A stretch of DNA of 6,710 bases from Pseudomonadota bacterium. GTDB lineage: Bacteria > Pseudomonadota > Alphaproteobacteria > Rhizobiales > Xanthobacteraceae. This document shows positions 1 to 5,302 of this stretch, in pieces. The notes under the pieces are model-generated. The model searched no databases. It was not told the DNA's origin and saw only the letters and a list, made by a program, of their open reading frames with translations. The stretch covers positions 1-6,710 of the forward strand of contig JAEYVN010000078.1 in the NCBI GenBank assembly GCA_023431725.1, given 5' to 3'. Position 1 is the first letter of the stretch. Every line of letters starts with the position of its first letter. A program made the translations under genes and the position numbers.

Positions 1-524
1 ATCCACTCGATCCTTCGACCGAAATCGGCCCGCTGATCCACCAGCGTCATGTCGAGAAGGTGTTGAGCTATGTCAATGCCGCGCGCGAGGCCGGTGCGAC
101 GATTGCCTGCGGTGGAGGACGCGCCAATGGCGGCGTCGGCAATTTCGTCGAGCCGACGCTTTACACGCATGCCCGCAACGACATCAAGATCGCGCAGGAA
201 GAAATCTTCGGGCCGGTTCTGACGATGAACCCCTTCGCTGACGAGAAGGAGGCGATCACGCTGGCCAATGACGTGCGCTACGGTCTCGCTGGCTATCTGT
301 GGACTCGCGATGTCGGCCGCGCGCACCGCATGGCACAGGCGCTGGAAGCCGGCATGATCTGGGTGAATTCGGAGAATGTCCGCCATCTGCCGACGCCGTT
401 CGGCGGCGTGAAGTCGTCCGGCATCGGCCGCGACGGCGGCGATTATTCATTCGATTTCTATATGGAGACCAAGAATATCGCGATCGCGCTCGACAATCAC
501 AAGATCCCGAAGATTGGAGCTTAG
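1..524 (+). CDS. hpaE: 5-carboxymethyl-2-hydroxymuconate semialdehyde dehydrogenase, C-terminal part (5'-truncated by window)
   Basis: Partial aldehyde dehydrogenase of the NAD(P)-dependent superfamily. The frame is open from base 3 and ends at TAG 522-524, giving 173 visible residues. The family is usually about 490-510 residues, so some 320 residues including the catalytic Cys and general-base Glu lie upstream. Family marks are visible: an STEIGPLI stretch at the start, EEIFGPVL near visible residue 65, the WVNSEN loop, and PFGGVKSSGIGRDGG about 40 residues from the end. The C-terminus (METKNIAIALDNHKIP) resembles HpaE/HpcC enzymes, which oxidise 5-carboxymethyl-2-hydroxymuconate semialdehyde to the dicarboxylate in homoprotocatechuate breakdown. 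That substrate is inferred mainly from the adjacent HpaD-like ring-cleavage gene. The GTG at position 60 is internal and not a real start. A related semialdehyde dehydrogenase such as a 2-hydroxymuconic type is the main alternative. Confidence 0.82.
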   Translation, partial: PLDPSTEIGPLIHQRHVEKVLSYVNAAREAGATIACGGGRANGGVGNFVEPTLYTHARNDIKIAQEEIFGPVLTMNPFADEKEAITLANDVRYGLAGYLWTRDVGRAHRMAQALEAGMIWVNSENVRHLPTPFGGVKSSGIGRDGGDYSFDFYMETKNIAIALDNHKIPKIGA

Positions 525-526
525 GT

Positions 527-685
527 CTCGTGTCCCGGACGCAGCGCAGCGGCAAAGGTGCGTTCAGGCGCGTCTTCAACGCGCTATGCGGTGCGCTGCA
601 GAGCCGGGACCAGGATGCGATAGAACAAATGGGTCCCGGTTCAGCGACGCAACGCTAACGCGCTGCGTCGCGCCCGGGACGCGAG
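527..685. repeat. Two-hairpin GTCCCGG palindromic repeat (REP/MITE-like)
   Basis: This element fills almost the whole hpaE-hpaD gap. It has four copies of the heptamer GTCCCGG or its complement, in alternating orientation, at 532-538, 604-610, 633-639 and 674-680. Hairpin 1 pairs GTCCCGG (532-538) with CCGGGAC (604-610) and GCAGCGCA (541-548) with TGCGCTGC (592-599). It has a further inner GCGCG/CGCGC stem at 568-572/580-584. Hairpin 2 pairs GTCCCGG (633-639) with CCGGGAC (674-680) and GCGACGCA (644-651) with TGCGTCGC (664-671). The ends CTCG (527-530) and CGAG (682-685) also match as outer inverted repeats. I recall similar interspersed repeats in Bradyrhizobium and Rhodopseudomonas intergenic DNA. 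No transposase is encoded, so it would be non-autonomous. In mRNA it could act as a processing or stabilising structure between the two cistrons. Confidence 0.8.
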
Positions 686-700
686 GGAGAACGAAACGCA

Positions 701-1684
701 ATGCCGGCCCGTAAACCGAATTTCTCGCCGCCGTTCAACATCGTGCGCGCCAGCCATGTCGAATTCGACGTGAAGGATCTTGCGTGCTCGCGCGCCTTCT
801 ATGTCGATTGCCTCGGCTATCTGGTCACCGACGAAAGCAAGGACGCGATCTATCTGCGCGGCGTCGAAGAACGCAACCACCATTCGATCGTGCTGCGCAA
901 TGCGAGCGACGCCACGGTCCCTGCGCTGGGCTTCAAGGTCGCGAGCGAAGAAGACCTCGATCGCGCCGCATTCTGGTTCGCCCACAAGGGATTCCCGACA
1001 TCGTTTCCCGAGCTTGCGCATCAGGGCCGCACGCTACGCACCTGCGACATGTTCGGCATGCCGCTCGACTTCTATTTCCGCATGGAGCAGCCCGACTGCA
1101 TGCTGCGTAAATATGCCGAATACAAAGGCGCTCGCATCCAGCGCATCGACCACATCAATTGCTTTACGCCGGATGTGCAGGCATCGCACGATTTCTATAC
1201 CGAACTCGGCTTCCGCCTGACCGAATACACCGAGACCGACGGCGAGAATGGCCAGCTCTGGGCGGTGTGGATGCATCGCAAGGGCAATGTGCATGACCTC
1301 GCCTTCACCAACGGCCGCGGTCCGCGCCTGCATCACATTGGTGTCTGGACGGCAAGCGCGCTCGACATCCTGCATATCTGCGACGTGATGGCCTCGTCCG
1401 GCTATCTCGCCAACATGGAACGCGGCCCGGGCCGGCACGGCATCTCGAATGCCTTCTTCCTGTATATCCGCGACCCGGACGGGCATCGCGTCGAGCTGTT
1501 CACGTCGGATTACCTGACGGTCGATCCCGACCACGAACCCCTGCGCTGGTCGCTGCAGGATCCGCAGCGGCAAACGCTTTGGGGCCACCCGGCACCGAAG
1601 TCATGGTTCGAGGAAGGCTCGGCATTCTCCGGCGTGCCGGTGCGCGAGCCGGTGCTGGAAGCACAGCCGATCGTGGCGCGGTAA
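701..1684 (+). CDS. hpaD: 3,4-dihydroxyphenylacetate (homoprotocatechuate) 2,3-dioxygenase, type I extradiol VOC enzyme
   Basis: A complete 327-residue protein of the vicinal-oxygen-chelate fold, in two repeated modules: N-terminal about residues 16-128 and catalytic about 146-268. Compared with the Brevibacterium HPCD / Arthrobacter MndD enzymes as I remember them, the metal ligands are H151 (RIDHINCF), H212 (RLHHIG) and E265 (HRVELF). The acid-base and substrate residues appear as H198 (VHDLAF), R241, H246 (GPGRHG) and Y255 (LYIRDPDG). All are present, so the enzyme should be active. It cleaves homoprotocatechuate next to the hydroxyls to 5-carboxymethyl-2-hydroxymuconate semialdehyde, the substrate of the upstream HpaE-like enzyme. 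Fe(II) or Mn(II) cannot be decided from the sequence. The ATG is preceded by a purine-rich GAGGGAGA (683-690), 10 nt away. The protein is shorter than the roughly 360-residue Gram-positive homologues, with a reduced C-terminal lid. Another extradiol dioxygenase substrate is possible but less likely in this context. Confidence 0.88.
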   Translation: MPARKPNFSPPFNIVRASHVEFDVKDLACSRAFYVDCLGYLVTDESKDAIYLRGVEERNHHSIVLRNASDATVPALGFKVASEEDLDRAAFWFAHKGFPTSFPELAHQGRTLRTCDMFGMPLDFYFRMEQPDCMLRKYAEYKGARIQRIDHINCFTPDVQASHDFYTELGFRLTEYTETDGENGQLWAVWMHRKGNVHDLAFTNGRGPRLHHIGVWTASALDILHICDVMASSGYLANMERGPGRHGISNAFFLYIRDPDGHRVELFTSDYLTVDPDHEPLRWSLQDPQRQTLWGHPAPKSWFEEGSAFSGVPVREPVLEAQPIVAR

Positions 1685-1731
1685 CAAGGAACGCAGAGCG
1701 GAGTGAGTGGCAGCACCGCGCAAACTCACAC

Positions 1732-1760
1732 TTGACAAAATAGGAATATTAGCCTATAAA
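1732..1760 (+). promoter_or_regulatory. Near-consensus sigma-70 promoter
   Basis: TTGACA at 1732-1737 is a perfect -35 box. It is followed after exactly 17 bp by TATAAA at 1755-1760, which matches the consensus -10 TATAAT at five of six positions. The segment is locally AT-rich within GC-rich DNA. The start of transcription would be near 1767. It reads rightwards, away from hpaD and towards the 3' end of pntB, but no convincing ORF follows. It is therefore either the promoter of an RNA or an orphan whose former gene is gone. Confidence 0.75.
1740..1757. promoter_or_regulatory. Candidate operator inside the promoter (ATAGG-N8-CCTAT)
   Basis: ATAGG (1740-1744) and CCTAT (1753-1757) form a perfect 5-bp inverted repeat with an 8-bp spacer containing AATATT. 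It fills the spacer and overlaps the first three bases of the -10 box, a position where a dimeric repressor would block RNA polymerase. Size and symmetry would suit a MarR-, GntR- or TetR-type dimer. A MarR-type regulator such as HpaR would fit an aromatic catabolism neighbourhood. No regulator gene is visible in the window, so the partner is unknown. Confidence 0.4.
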
Positions 1761-1766
1761 CACCAT

Positions 1767-1936
1767 CGCCTCGCTCACCGAGGGGTGTCAACCGGTGACA
1801 CCAGTTGATGGAGCGGGGTGTGGCGCCTGCGCGTACGGCTTCGTCGGCCGTGCTCCCGGGCTGCATAGGGGCTCCGCCCGGAGGCACTAGGGCTTCCCGC
1901 CAGGAGCTGGCTGACCGGCGTCTCTCACTTGTGAGT
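1767..1936 (+). ncRNA. Candidate structured RNA or leader downstream of the strong promoter
   Basis: Starting about where transcription should begin, six small hairpins follow one another. They are CCTCG/CGAGG (1769-1773/1779-1783), GGTGTCA/TGACACC (1784-1790/1796-1802, directly abutting the first), GTACGGC/GCCGTGC with one G-U pair (1833-1839/1847-1853), CCGGGC/GCCCGG (1856-1861/1876-1881), GCCAG/CTGGC (1899-1903/1907-1911) and CTCA/TGAG (1924-1927/1932-1935). The second can be replaced by a weaker TCAAC/GTTGA pairing (1788-1792/1804-1808). I could not match it to 6S, SRP, tmRNA, RNase P, or the TPP, FMN, cobalamin, glycine or guanidine riboswitches. No U-run terminator is visible on this strand, so the 3' end is a guess. 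GC-rich DNA forms chance hairpins easily, so this is inference. Confidence 0.3.
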
Positions 1937-1968
1937 GGCGCGTGTAGCGAAGCGCGGCCCTATAGCAG

Positions 1969-2002
1969 AAAAAACGCCGCCAATGATGCGCCGTGAGGCG
2001 GC
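1969..2002 (-). terminator. Probable intrinsic terminator of the pnt operon
   Basis: Read on the minus strand, GCCGCC (2002-1997) pairs with GGCGGC (1981-1976) across a 15-nt loop, followed by one G and six T residues (1974-1969). This GC-rich stem plus T-run is a good intrinsic terminator. It lies about 170 nt beyond the pntB stop codon, with no other minus-strand gene between. That implies a pntB 3' untranslated region carrying the 28-bp palindrome and the GGAATG/CATTCC hairpin. An alternative inner stem, CGCC/GGCG, is possible. Confidence 0.55.
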
Positions 2003-2073
2003 CGCGTTCGTGTCACAGCGGATGCGGCGTATCAGGAATGCCCTGCGCTTTGCGGCGCGTCATTCCCCCTCGC

Positions 2074-2101
2074 CCGCATATCGGAAATTTCCGATATGCG
2101 G
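2074..2101. repeat. 28-bp perfect palindrome centred on AAATTT
   Basis: Each half-site runs CCGCATATCGGAAA and is followed immediately by its exact reverse complement, with no spacer (centre 2087.5). The symmetry breaks just outside, at 2073/2102. It lies 70 bp past the pntB stop codon. It lacks a T-run on either strand, so it is a poor intrinsic terminator by itself. A binding site for a dimeric or tetrameric DNA-binding protein is plausible, and a cruciform or hairpin at the pnt mRNA 3' end is the alternative. Confidence 0.75.
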
Positions 2102-2170
2102 CCGAACAAAGTCTGCGGACGACGGCGTAACCCGCGCCGACCAAATAACAGGGCCGGCGGAGCTATGTCC

Positions 2171-3565
2171 TCACATCCCCTTGACGATCTGCTCGGTCAT
2201 CTTCTTGGCGTCGCCGAGCAGCATCATCGTGTTGTCACGATAGAACAGCGGGTTGTCGATGCCGGCATAACCCGAGGCAAGCGAGCGCTTGATGAACATC
2301 ACGGTGCCGGCCTTCCAGACCTGCAGCACCGGCATGCCATAGATCGGCGAGGTCTTGTCCTCTTCCGCGGCCGGATTGGTCACGTCGTTGGCGCCGATCA
2401 CGAAGGCGACATCGGCCTGCGCGAATTCGGAATTGATGTCCTCGAGTTCGAAGACCTCGTCGTAGGGCACATTGGCTTCAGCCAGCAGCACGTTCATGTG
2501 GCCCGGCATACGGCCGGCGACCGGGTGAATCGCATACTTCACCTCGACGCCTTCCTTCTTGAGATGATCGGCCATCTCGCGCAGTGCGTGCTGTGCCTGC
2601 GCCACCGCCATGCCGTAGCCCGGCACGATGATGACCTTGGAGGCGTTCTTCATGATGTAGGCAGCGTCTTCAGCCGACCCGAGCTTGACCGGGCGCTGCT
2701 CCTGCGCACCGCCGGCAGCCGCCACTTCGCCGCCGAAGCCGCCCAGGATCACCGAGATGAAAGAGCGATTCATGCCCTTGCACATGATGTAGGACAGGAT
2801 CGCACCGGACGAGCCGACGAGCGCGCCGGTGATGATCAGCGCGGAATTGCCCAGCGTGGAGCCGATGCCCGCGGCCGCCCAGCCGGAATAGGAGTTCAGC
2901 ATCGAGATCACGACCGGCATGTCGGCACCGCCGATCGGGATGATGATCAGCACGCCGAACACCAGCGAGGCGATCACCAGCAGCCAGAACAGGGTGTGGC
3001 TTTCGGTCGCCGCAAACAGCGCAATCAGCAGAAAGACGCCGAGGCCAAGCGCGATGTTGATCGCATGCCGCGCCGGCAGCATGATCGGCGCGCCGCTCAT
3101 GCGTCCCGACAGCTTCATGAAGGCGATGACCGAGCCCGTGAAGGTGATCGCGCCGATGGCGGTGCCGAGCGACATTTCGACGAGACTCGCACCCTTGATC
3201 GTTCCGGCCTGACCGATGCCGAAAGCAGCCGGCGCATAGAGCGCGGCGGCCGCCACCAGCACCGCGGCCATACCGACCAGCGAGTGGAAAGCGGCGACGA
3301 GTTCGGGCATCGATGTCATCGGCACCTTGCGGGCGATAACGGCACCGATACCGCCGCCAATACCAATGCCGAGCAGCACCAGCAGCCAGGCGAAGAAACT
3401 GGCCGGCGGATGCGCAGCCAGCGTCGTGAGGATCGCAATCCCCATGCCGATCATGCCGAACAGGTTGCCCTGCCGGCTGGTTGCCGGAGACGACAATCCG
3501 CGCAGCGCGAGAATAAAGAGGACGCCGGCGATGAGATAAAGAAGCGCGACGATATTCGGGCTCAT
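2171..3565 (-). CDS. pntB: NAD(P) transhydrogenase subunit beta
   Basis: 464 residues, close to the 462 of E. coli PntB. The protein carries the proton-conducting membrane domain dII and the NADP(H)-binding domain dIII. About residues 4-265 are a series of eight or nine hydrophobic helices holding H94 (AAFHSLVG), the family's proton-channel histidine, and the conserved loop GADMPVVISMLNSYSGWAA around D215 and N224. dIII follows a variable linker at about 280-295: GYGMAVAQAQ (316-325), D394 in GANDVTNPAA, and K426-R427-S428, which matches the E. coli residues gripping the NADP 2'-phosphate. The enzyme couples inward proton flow to hydride transfer from NADH to NADP+. The start ATG at 3565-3563 is chosen because MSPNIVALLYLIAG begins the first helix. 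The longer open frame upstream overlaps pntAb and is Cys/Arg/Ser-rich and unlike the family. It starts 7 nt after pntAb stops, with only a weak Shine-Dalgarno, suggesting translational coupling. Confidence 0.97.
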   Translation of the reverse strand: MSPNIVALLYLIAGVLFILALRGLSSPATSRQGNLFGMIGMGIAILTTLAAHPPASFFAWLLVLLGIGIGGGIGAVIARKVPMTSMPELVAAFHSLVGMAAVLVAAAALYAPAAFGIGQAGTIKGASLVEMSLGTAIGAITFTGSVIAFMKLSGRMSGAPIMLPARHAINIALGLGVFLLIALFAATESHTLFWLLVIASLVFGVLIIIPIGGADMPVVISMLNSYSGWAAAGIGSTLGNSALIITGALVGSSGAILSYIMCKGMNRSFISVILGGFGGEVAAAGGAQEQRPVKLGSAEDAAYIMKNASKVIIVPGYGMAVAQAQHALREMADHLKKEGVEVKYAIHPVAGRMPGHMNVLLAEANVPYDEVFELEDINSEFAQADVAFVIGANDVTNPAAEEDKTSPIYGMPVLQVWKAGTVMFIKRSLASGYAGIDNPLFYRDNTMMLLGDAKKMTEQIVKGM

Positions 3566-3572
3566 GTCACGC

Positions 3573-3884
3573 TCACTGCTTCTTTTCTTTCTTCTGGTAC
3601 ATCGCAAGCATGCGCTGCGTGACCAGGAAGCCGCCGAAGATATTGATGGATGCAAAAACCAGCGCGATGAAGCCGAGCACGCGCGCGAACACGGTGCCGG
3701 ATTCCATGATCTGCACACCGACCGCGAGCAGCGCACCGACCACGATCACCGACGAGATCGCGTTGGTCACTGACATCAGCGGCGTATGCAACGCCGGCGT
3801 CACCGACCACACCACGTAATAGCCGACGAAAACGGCCATCACGAAAACTGAGAACTGGAAAACGAAAGGATCGACATGTTCCAT
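3573..3884 (-). CDS. pntAb: NAD(P) transhydrogenase subunit alpha, membrane part (PntAb)
   Basis: 103 residues with three hydrophobic helices at about 8-28, 40-58 and 67-88, and a short charged tail ending KKEKKQ. This is the C-terminal membrane portion of what is one PntA chain in E. coli, encoded here as a separate protein as in Rhodospirillum rubrum and many Alphaproteobacteria. It assembles with PntB to form the proton channel (dII) and holds the soluble PntAa on the cytoplasmic face. The motif [17 protein letters not shown] (29-45) is the well-conserved loop of the family. The gene starts 12 nt after pntAa stops. An AAGGAA Shine-Dalgarno overlapping the pntAa stop codon fixes the start. 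Confidence 0.95.
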   Translation of the reverse strand: MEHVDPFVFQFSVFVMAVFVGYYVVWSVTPALHTPLMSVTNAISSVIVVGALLAVGVQIMESGTVFARVLGFIALVFASINIFGGFLVTQRMLAMYQKKEKKQ

Positions 3885-3892
3885 TGCGGTCG

Positions 3893-3899
3893 TTCCTTA
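3893..3899 (-). promoter_or_regulatory. Shine-Dalgarno of pntAb overlapping the pntAa stop codon
   Basis: On the minus strand the pntAa stop TAA (3899-3897) runs into AAGGAA (3898-3893), 8 nt before the pntAb ATG (3884-3882). Ribosomes finishing pntAa would end on the pntAb binding site. This fits coupled, roughly equal synthesis of the two halves of the alpha subunit. Confidence 0.7.
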
Positions 3900-5030
3900 G
3901 GCCTGGCCCTTCGGCTGGAAATTCGGGTGAATGATCTGACCGTCGCGCGTGAGCGCCGTCGCCCTGACGATCTCGTCGTCCCAGTTGATCGCCAGCTTCT
4001 TTTCTTTCTTGTCGATCAGGATTTCGAGGAAGGTCAGCAGGTTCTTGGCATAGAGCGCCGACGACGACGCGGCGAGACGGCCCGGCACGTTGAGATGGCC
4101 GACGATCTTCACGCCGTTGACGTTGACGACTTCGCCCGGGCGGGCGCCTTCGACGTTGCCGCCACGCTCGACGGCAAGATCGACGATGACCGAGCCCGGC
4201 CGCATCGATTCCACCATCTCCTTGGTGATCAGGCGCGGCGCCGGGCGGCCCGGAATGAGCGCCGTGGTGATGACGATGTCCTGCTTCTTGATGTGCTCGG
4301 CAACGAGTTCGGCCTGCTTGGCCTGATACTCTTTCGACATTTCCTTGGCGTAGCCGCCAGCGGTCTCGGCCTGCTTGAACTCGTCATCCTCGACGGCGAT
4401 GAATTTCGCGCCGAGGCTCTGGACCTGTTCCTTCACCGCCGGTCGCACATCGGTCGCAGTCACCACCGCACCGAGACGGCGCGCGGTCGCAATCGCCTGC
4501 AGGCCGGCGACGCCGACACCCATGATGAAGGCTTTGGCCGCCGGCACCGTGCCGGCCGCGGTCATCATCATCGGCAGCGCGCGGCCGTATTCGGCCGCCG
4601 CATCGATGACGGCGCGATAACCGGAGAGATTCGCCTGGCTCGACAGCACGTCCATGGACTGGGCGCGGGTGATGCGCGGCATCAACTCCATTGCAAAGGC
4701 AACAAGGCCGGCATCGGCCATGCCCTTCAGCGCGGCTTCATGGCCGTACGGGTCCATGATCGCAATGACCAGCGCGCCCTCTTTACAGAGCAGCAATTCT
4801 TCAGGAGACGGACGCCGGACGCGCAGAACAATGTCGGCGTTCTTGACCGCGTCTTTCGACACCGTCGCACCAGCCGCCGTGTAGTCGGCGTCCAGAATGC
4901 CGGACTGGATACCTGCGCCAGGCTCGACCGCGACTTCGGCGCCGAAGCCGATCAGCTTCTTGACCGTCTCGGGCGTGCCGGCGACACGCGGCTCGGCCTT
5001 GTCGGACTCCGCAGCTACGGCAATTTTCAT
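3897..5030 (-). CDS. pntAa: NAD(P) transhydrogenase subunit alpha, soluble NAD(H)-binding part (PntAa)
   Basis: 377 residues, domain dI of proton-translocating transhydrogenase. It is related to alanine dehydrogenase and is cytoplasmic and dimeric. Starting MKIAVAAESDKAEPRVAGTP, it has the conserved RITRAQSMDVLSSQ segment in which R119, Q124, D127 and S130 align with R127, Q132, D135 and S138 of the R. rubrum protein, residues that position the NADH nicotinamide. The Rossmann loop GVGVAG is at 171-176 and the NAD-selecting D194 follows in TATDVRP. The flexible mobile loop is expected around 215-240. The chain ends after about residue 377 instead of continuing into membrane helices, consistent with the split gene arrangement and the pntAb gene 12 nt downstream. 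A GGGGG stretch (5036-5040) lies 5 nt before ATG. It lies 27 nt downstream of the small oxidase subunit gene and should share its transcript. Confidence 0.96.
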   Translation of the reverse strand: MKIAVAAESDKAEPRVAGTPETVKKLIGFGAEVAVEPGAGIQSGILDADYTAAGATVSKDAVKNADIVLRVRRPSPEELLLCKEGALVIAIMDPYGHEAALKGMADAGLVAFAMELMPRITRAQSMDVLSSQANLSGYRAVIDAAAEYGRALPMMMTAAGTVPAAKAFIMGVGVAGLQAIATARRLGAVVTATDVRPAVKEQVQSLGAKFIAVEDDEFKQAETAGGYAKEMSKEYQAKQAELVAEHIKKQDIVITTALIPGRPAPRLITKEMVESMRPGSVIVDLAVERGGNVEGARPGEVVNVNGVKIVGHLNVPGRLAASSSALYAKNLLTFLEILIDKKEKKLAINWDDEIVRATALTRDGQIIHPNFQPKGQA

Positions 5031-5057
5031 CGTGGCCCCCGCCCCTTCAGCCAGATG

Positions 5058-5210
5058 TCAGACCAGGAAATAGGCCATCAGAACAAGAACAAAGACGACG
5101 ATACCGGTCCCCCACTTGGCGAGGGTCAGAAACGCAAGGTAGGTGCGCTCGTGTTCCTTGTAGTCGTTGCCGTCAGCCGTCGTATAGGCCACTTCGCTGT
5201 GGTCAGCCAT
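5058..5210 (-). CDS. aa3-type cytochrome c oxidase subunit IV, 50 residues
   Basis: A small gene reading MADHSEVAYTTADGND, then YKEHERTYLAFLTLAKWG, then one hydrophobic helix (about residues 35-50, TGIVVFVLVLMAYFLV) ending at TGA. This matches the short alphaproteobacterial aa3-oxidase subunit IV family as I remember it: a soluble acidic N-terminus, a HExTYxxFLxLxKWG-like middle and a single C-terminal membrane helix. In Paracoccus and Rhodobacter the subunit packs beside the catalytic core and is not needed for basic activity. ATG at 5210-5208 is preceded by GGGGA (5220-5216) 5 nt away. It is the first gene of the cluster, 27 nt before pntAa. I recall this placement ahead of transhydrogenase genes as common in Bradyrhizobium-type genomes, though the core oxidase genes are not nearby. 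Confidence 0.88.
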   Translation of the reverse strand: MADHSEVAYTTADGNDYKEHERTYLAFLTLAKWGTGIVVFVLVLMAYFLV

Positions 5211-5302
5211 TCTGGTCCCCGTAAGGCGTTAATTCCCAATCCGGTTACCGCAATTGTGGTGCAAGGGCAACGGTACGGAATTCGGGGTGGTGAAAATCGT
5301 AC
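5211..5302 (-). promoter_or_regulatory. Presumed promoter region of the oxidase subunit IV-pnt operon
   Basis: This 92-bp gap separates the kinase-like gene from the next gene on the same strand. It is the natural place for an operon promoter. On the minus strand it contains TTGCCC and TTGCAC motifs but no convincing -10 box at the right spacing. A GTACG/CGTAC inverted repeat just after the upstream stop has a 20-nt loop and no T-run. Read-through from the kinase gene is equally possible. Confidence 0.25.

Larger units (their letters stand above)
1685..2170. other. Gene-free, signal-rich region between converging hpaD and pntB
   Basis: No reading frame here has both a plausible ribosome binding site and a protein-like composition. 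The longest + strand frames (1805-1996 and 1935-2243) are Arg/Ala/Ser/Pro-rich, lack a good Shine-Dalgarno, and resemble no family I know. The second also runs antisense into pntB. The region contains a strong promoter, a likely operator, six small hairpins, a minus-strand terminator, a further hairpin (GGAATG 2035-2040 with CATTCC 2061-2066) and a 28-bp palindrome. Most of these are listed separately. A weak GTGAGT/ACTCAC inverted repeat (1703-1708/1724-1729) after hpaD has no T-run and is not a convincing terminator. Confidence 0.7.

Noticed and set aside
1703..1729. GTGAGT/ACTCAC hairpin after hpaD as a terminator
   Set aside because: Only 6 bp with a 15-nt loop and no T-run; the following bases are the -35 box of the promoter.
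1869..1920. Resemblance of the CTAGGG..TTCC..CTGG segment to a guanidine-I (ykkC) riboswitch
   Set aside because: The conserved downstream block with the ACACGG and AAAAGCCCGGGAGA-type core is absent, and no guanidine-related gene follows.
1703..1940. GTGAGTGGC repeated at 1703-1711 and 1931-1939 as possible direct repeats of an insertion
   Set aside because: The match is only 9 bp with unlike flanks. The sequence between has no transposase or terminal inverted repeats.
1805..1996. 63-codon + strand frame downstream of the strong promoter
   Set aside because: It begins at TTG/ATG with no Shine-Dalgarno at a useful distance, has an Ala/Arg/Ser-rich composition and no recognisable family. It cannot be excluded entirely because the promoter points at it.
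2096..3622. 508-codon + strand open frame opposite pntB
   Set aside because: The translation is rich in His, Arg, Asp and Gly with no domain, a typical shadow of a GC-rich gene. The minus strand encodes a full PntB with all family motifs.
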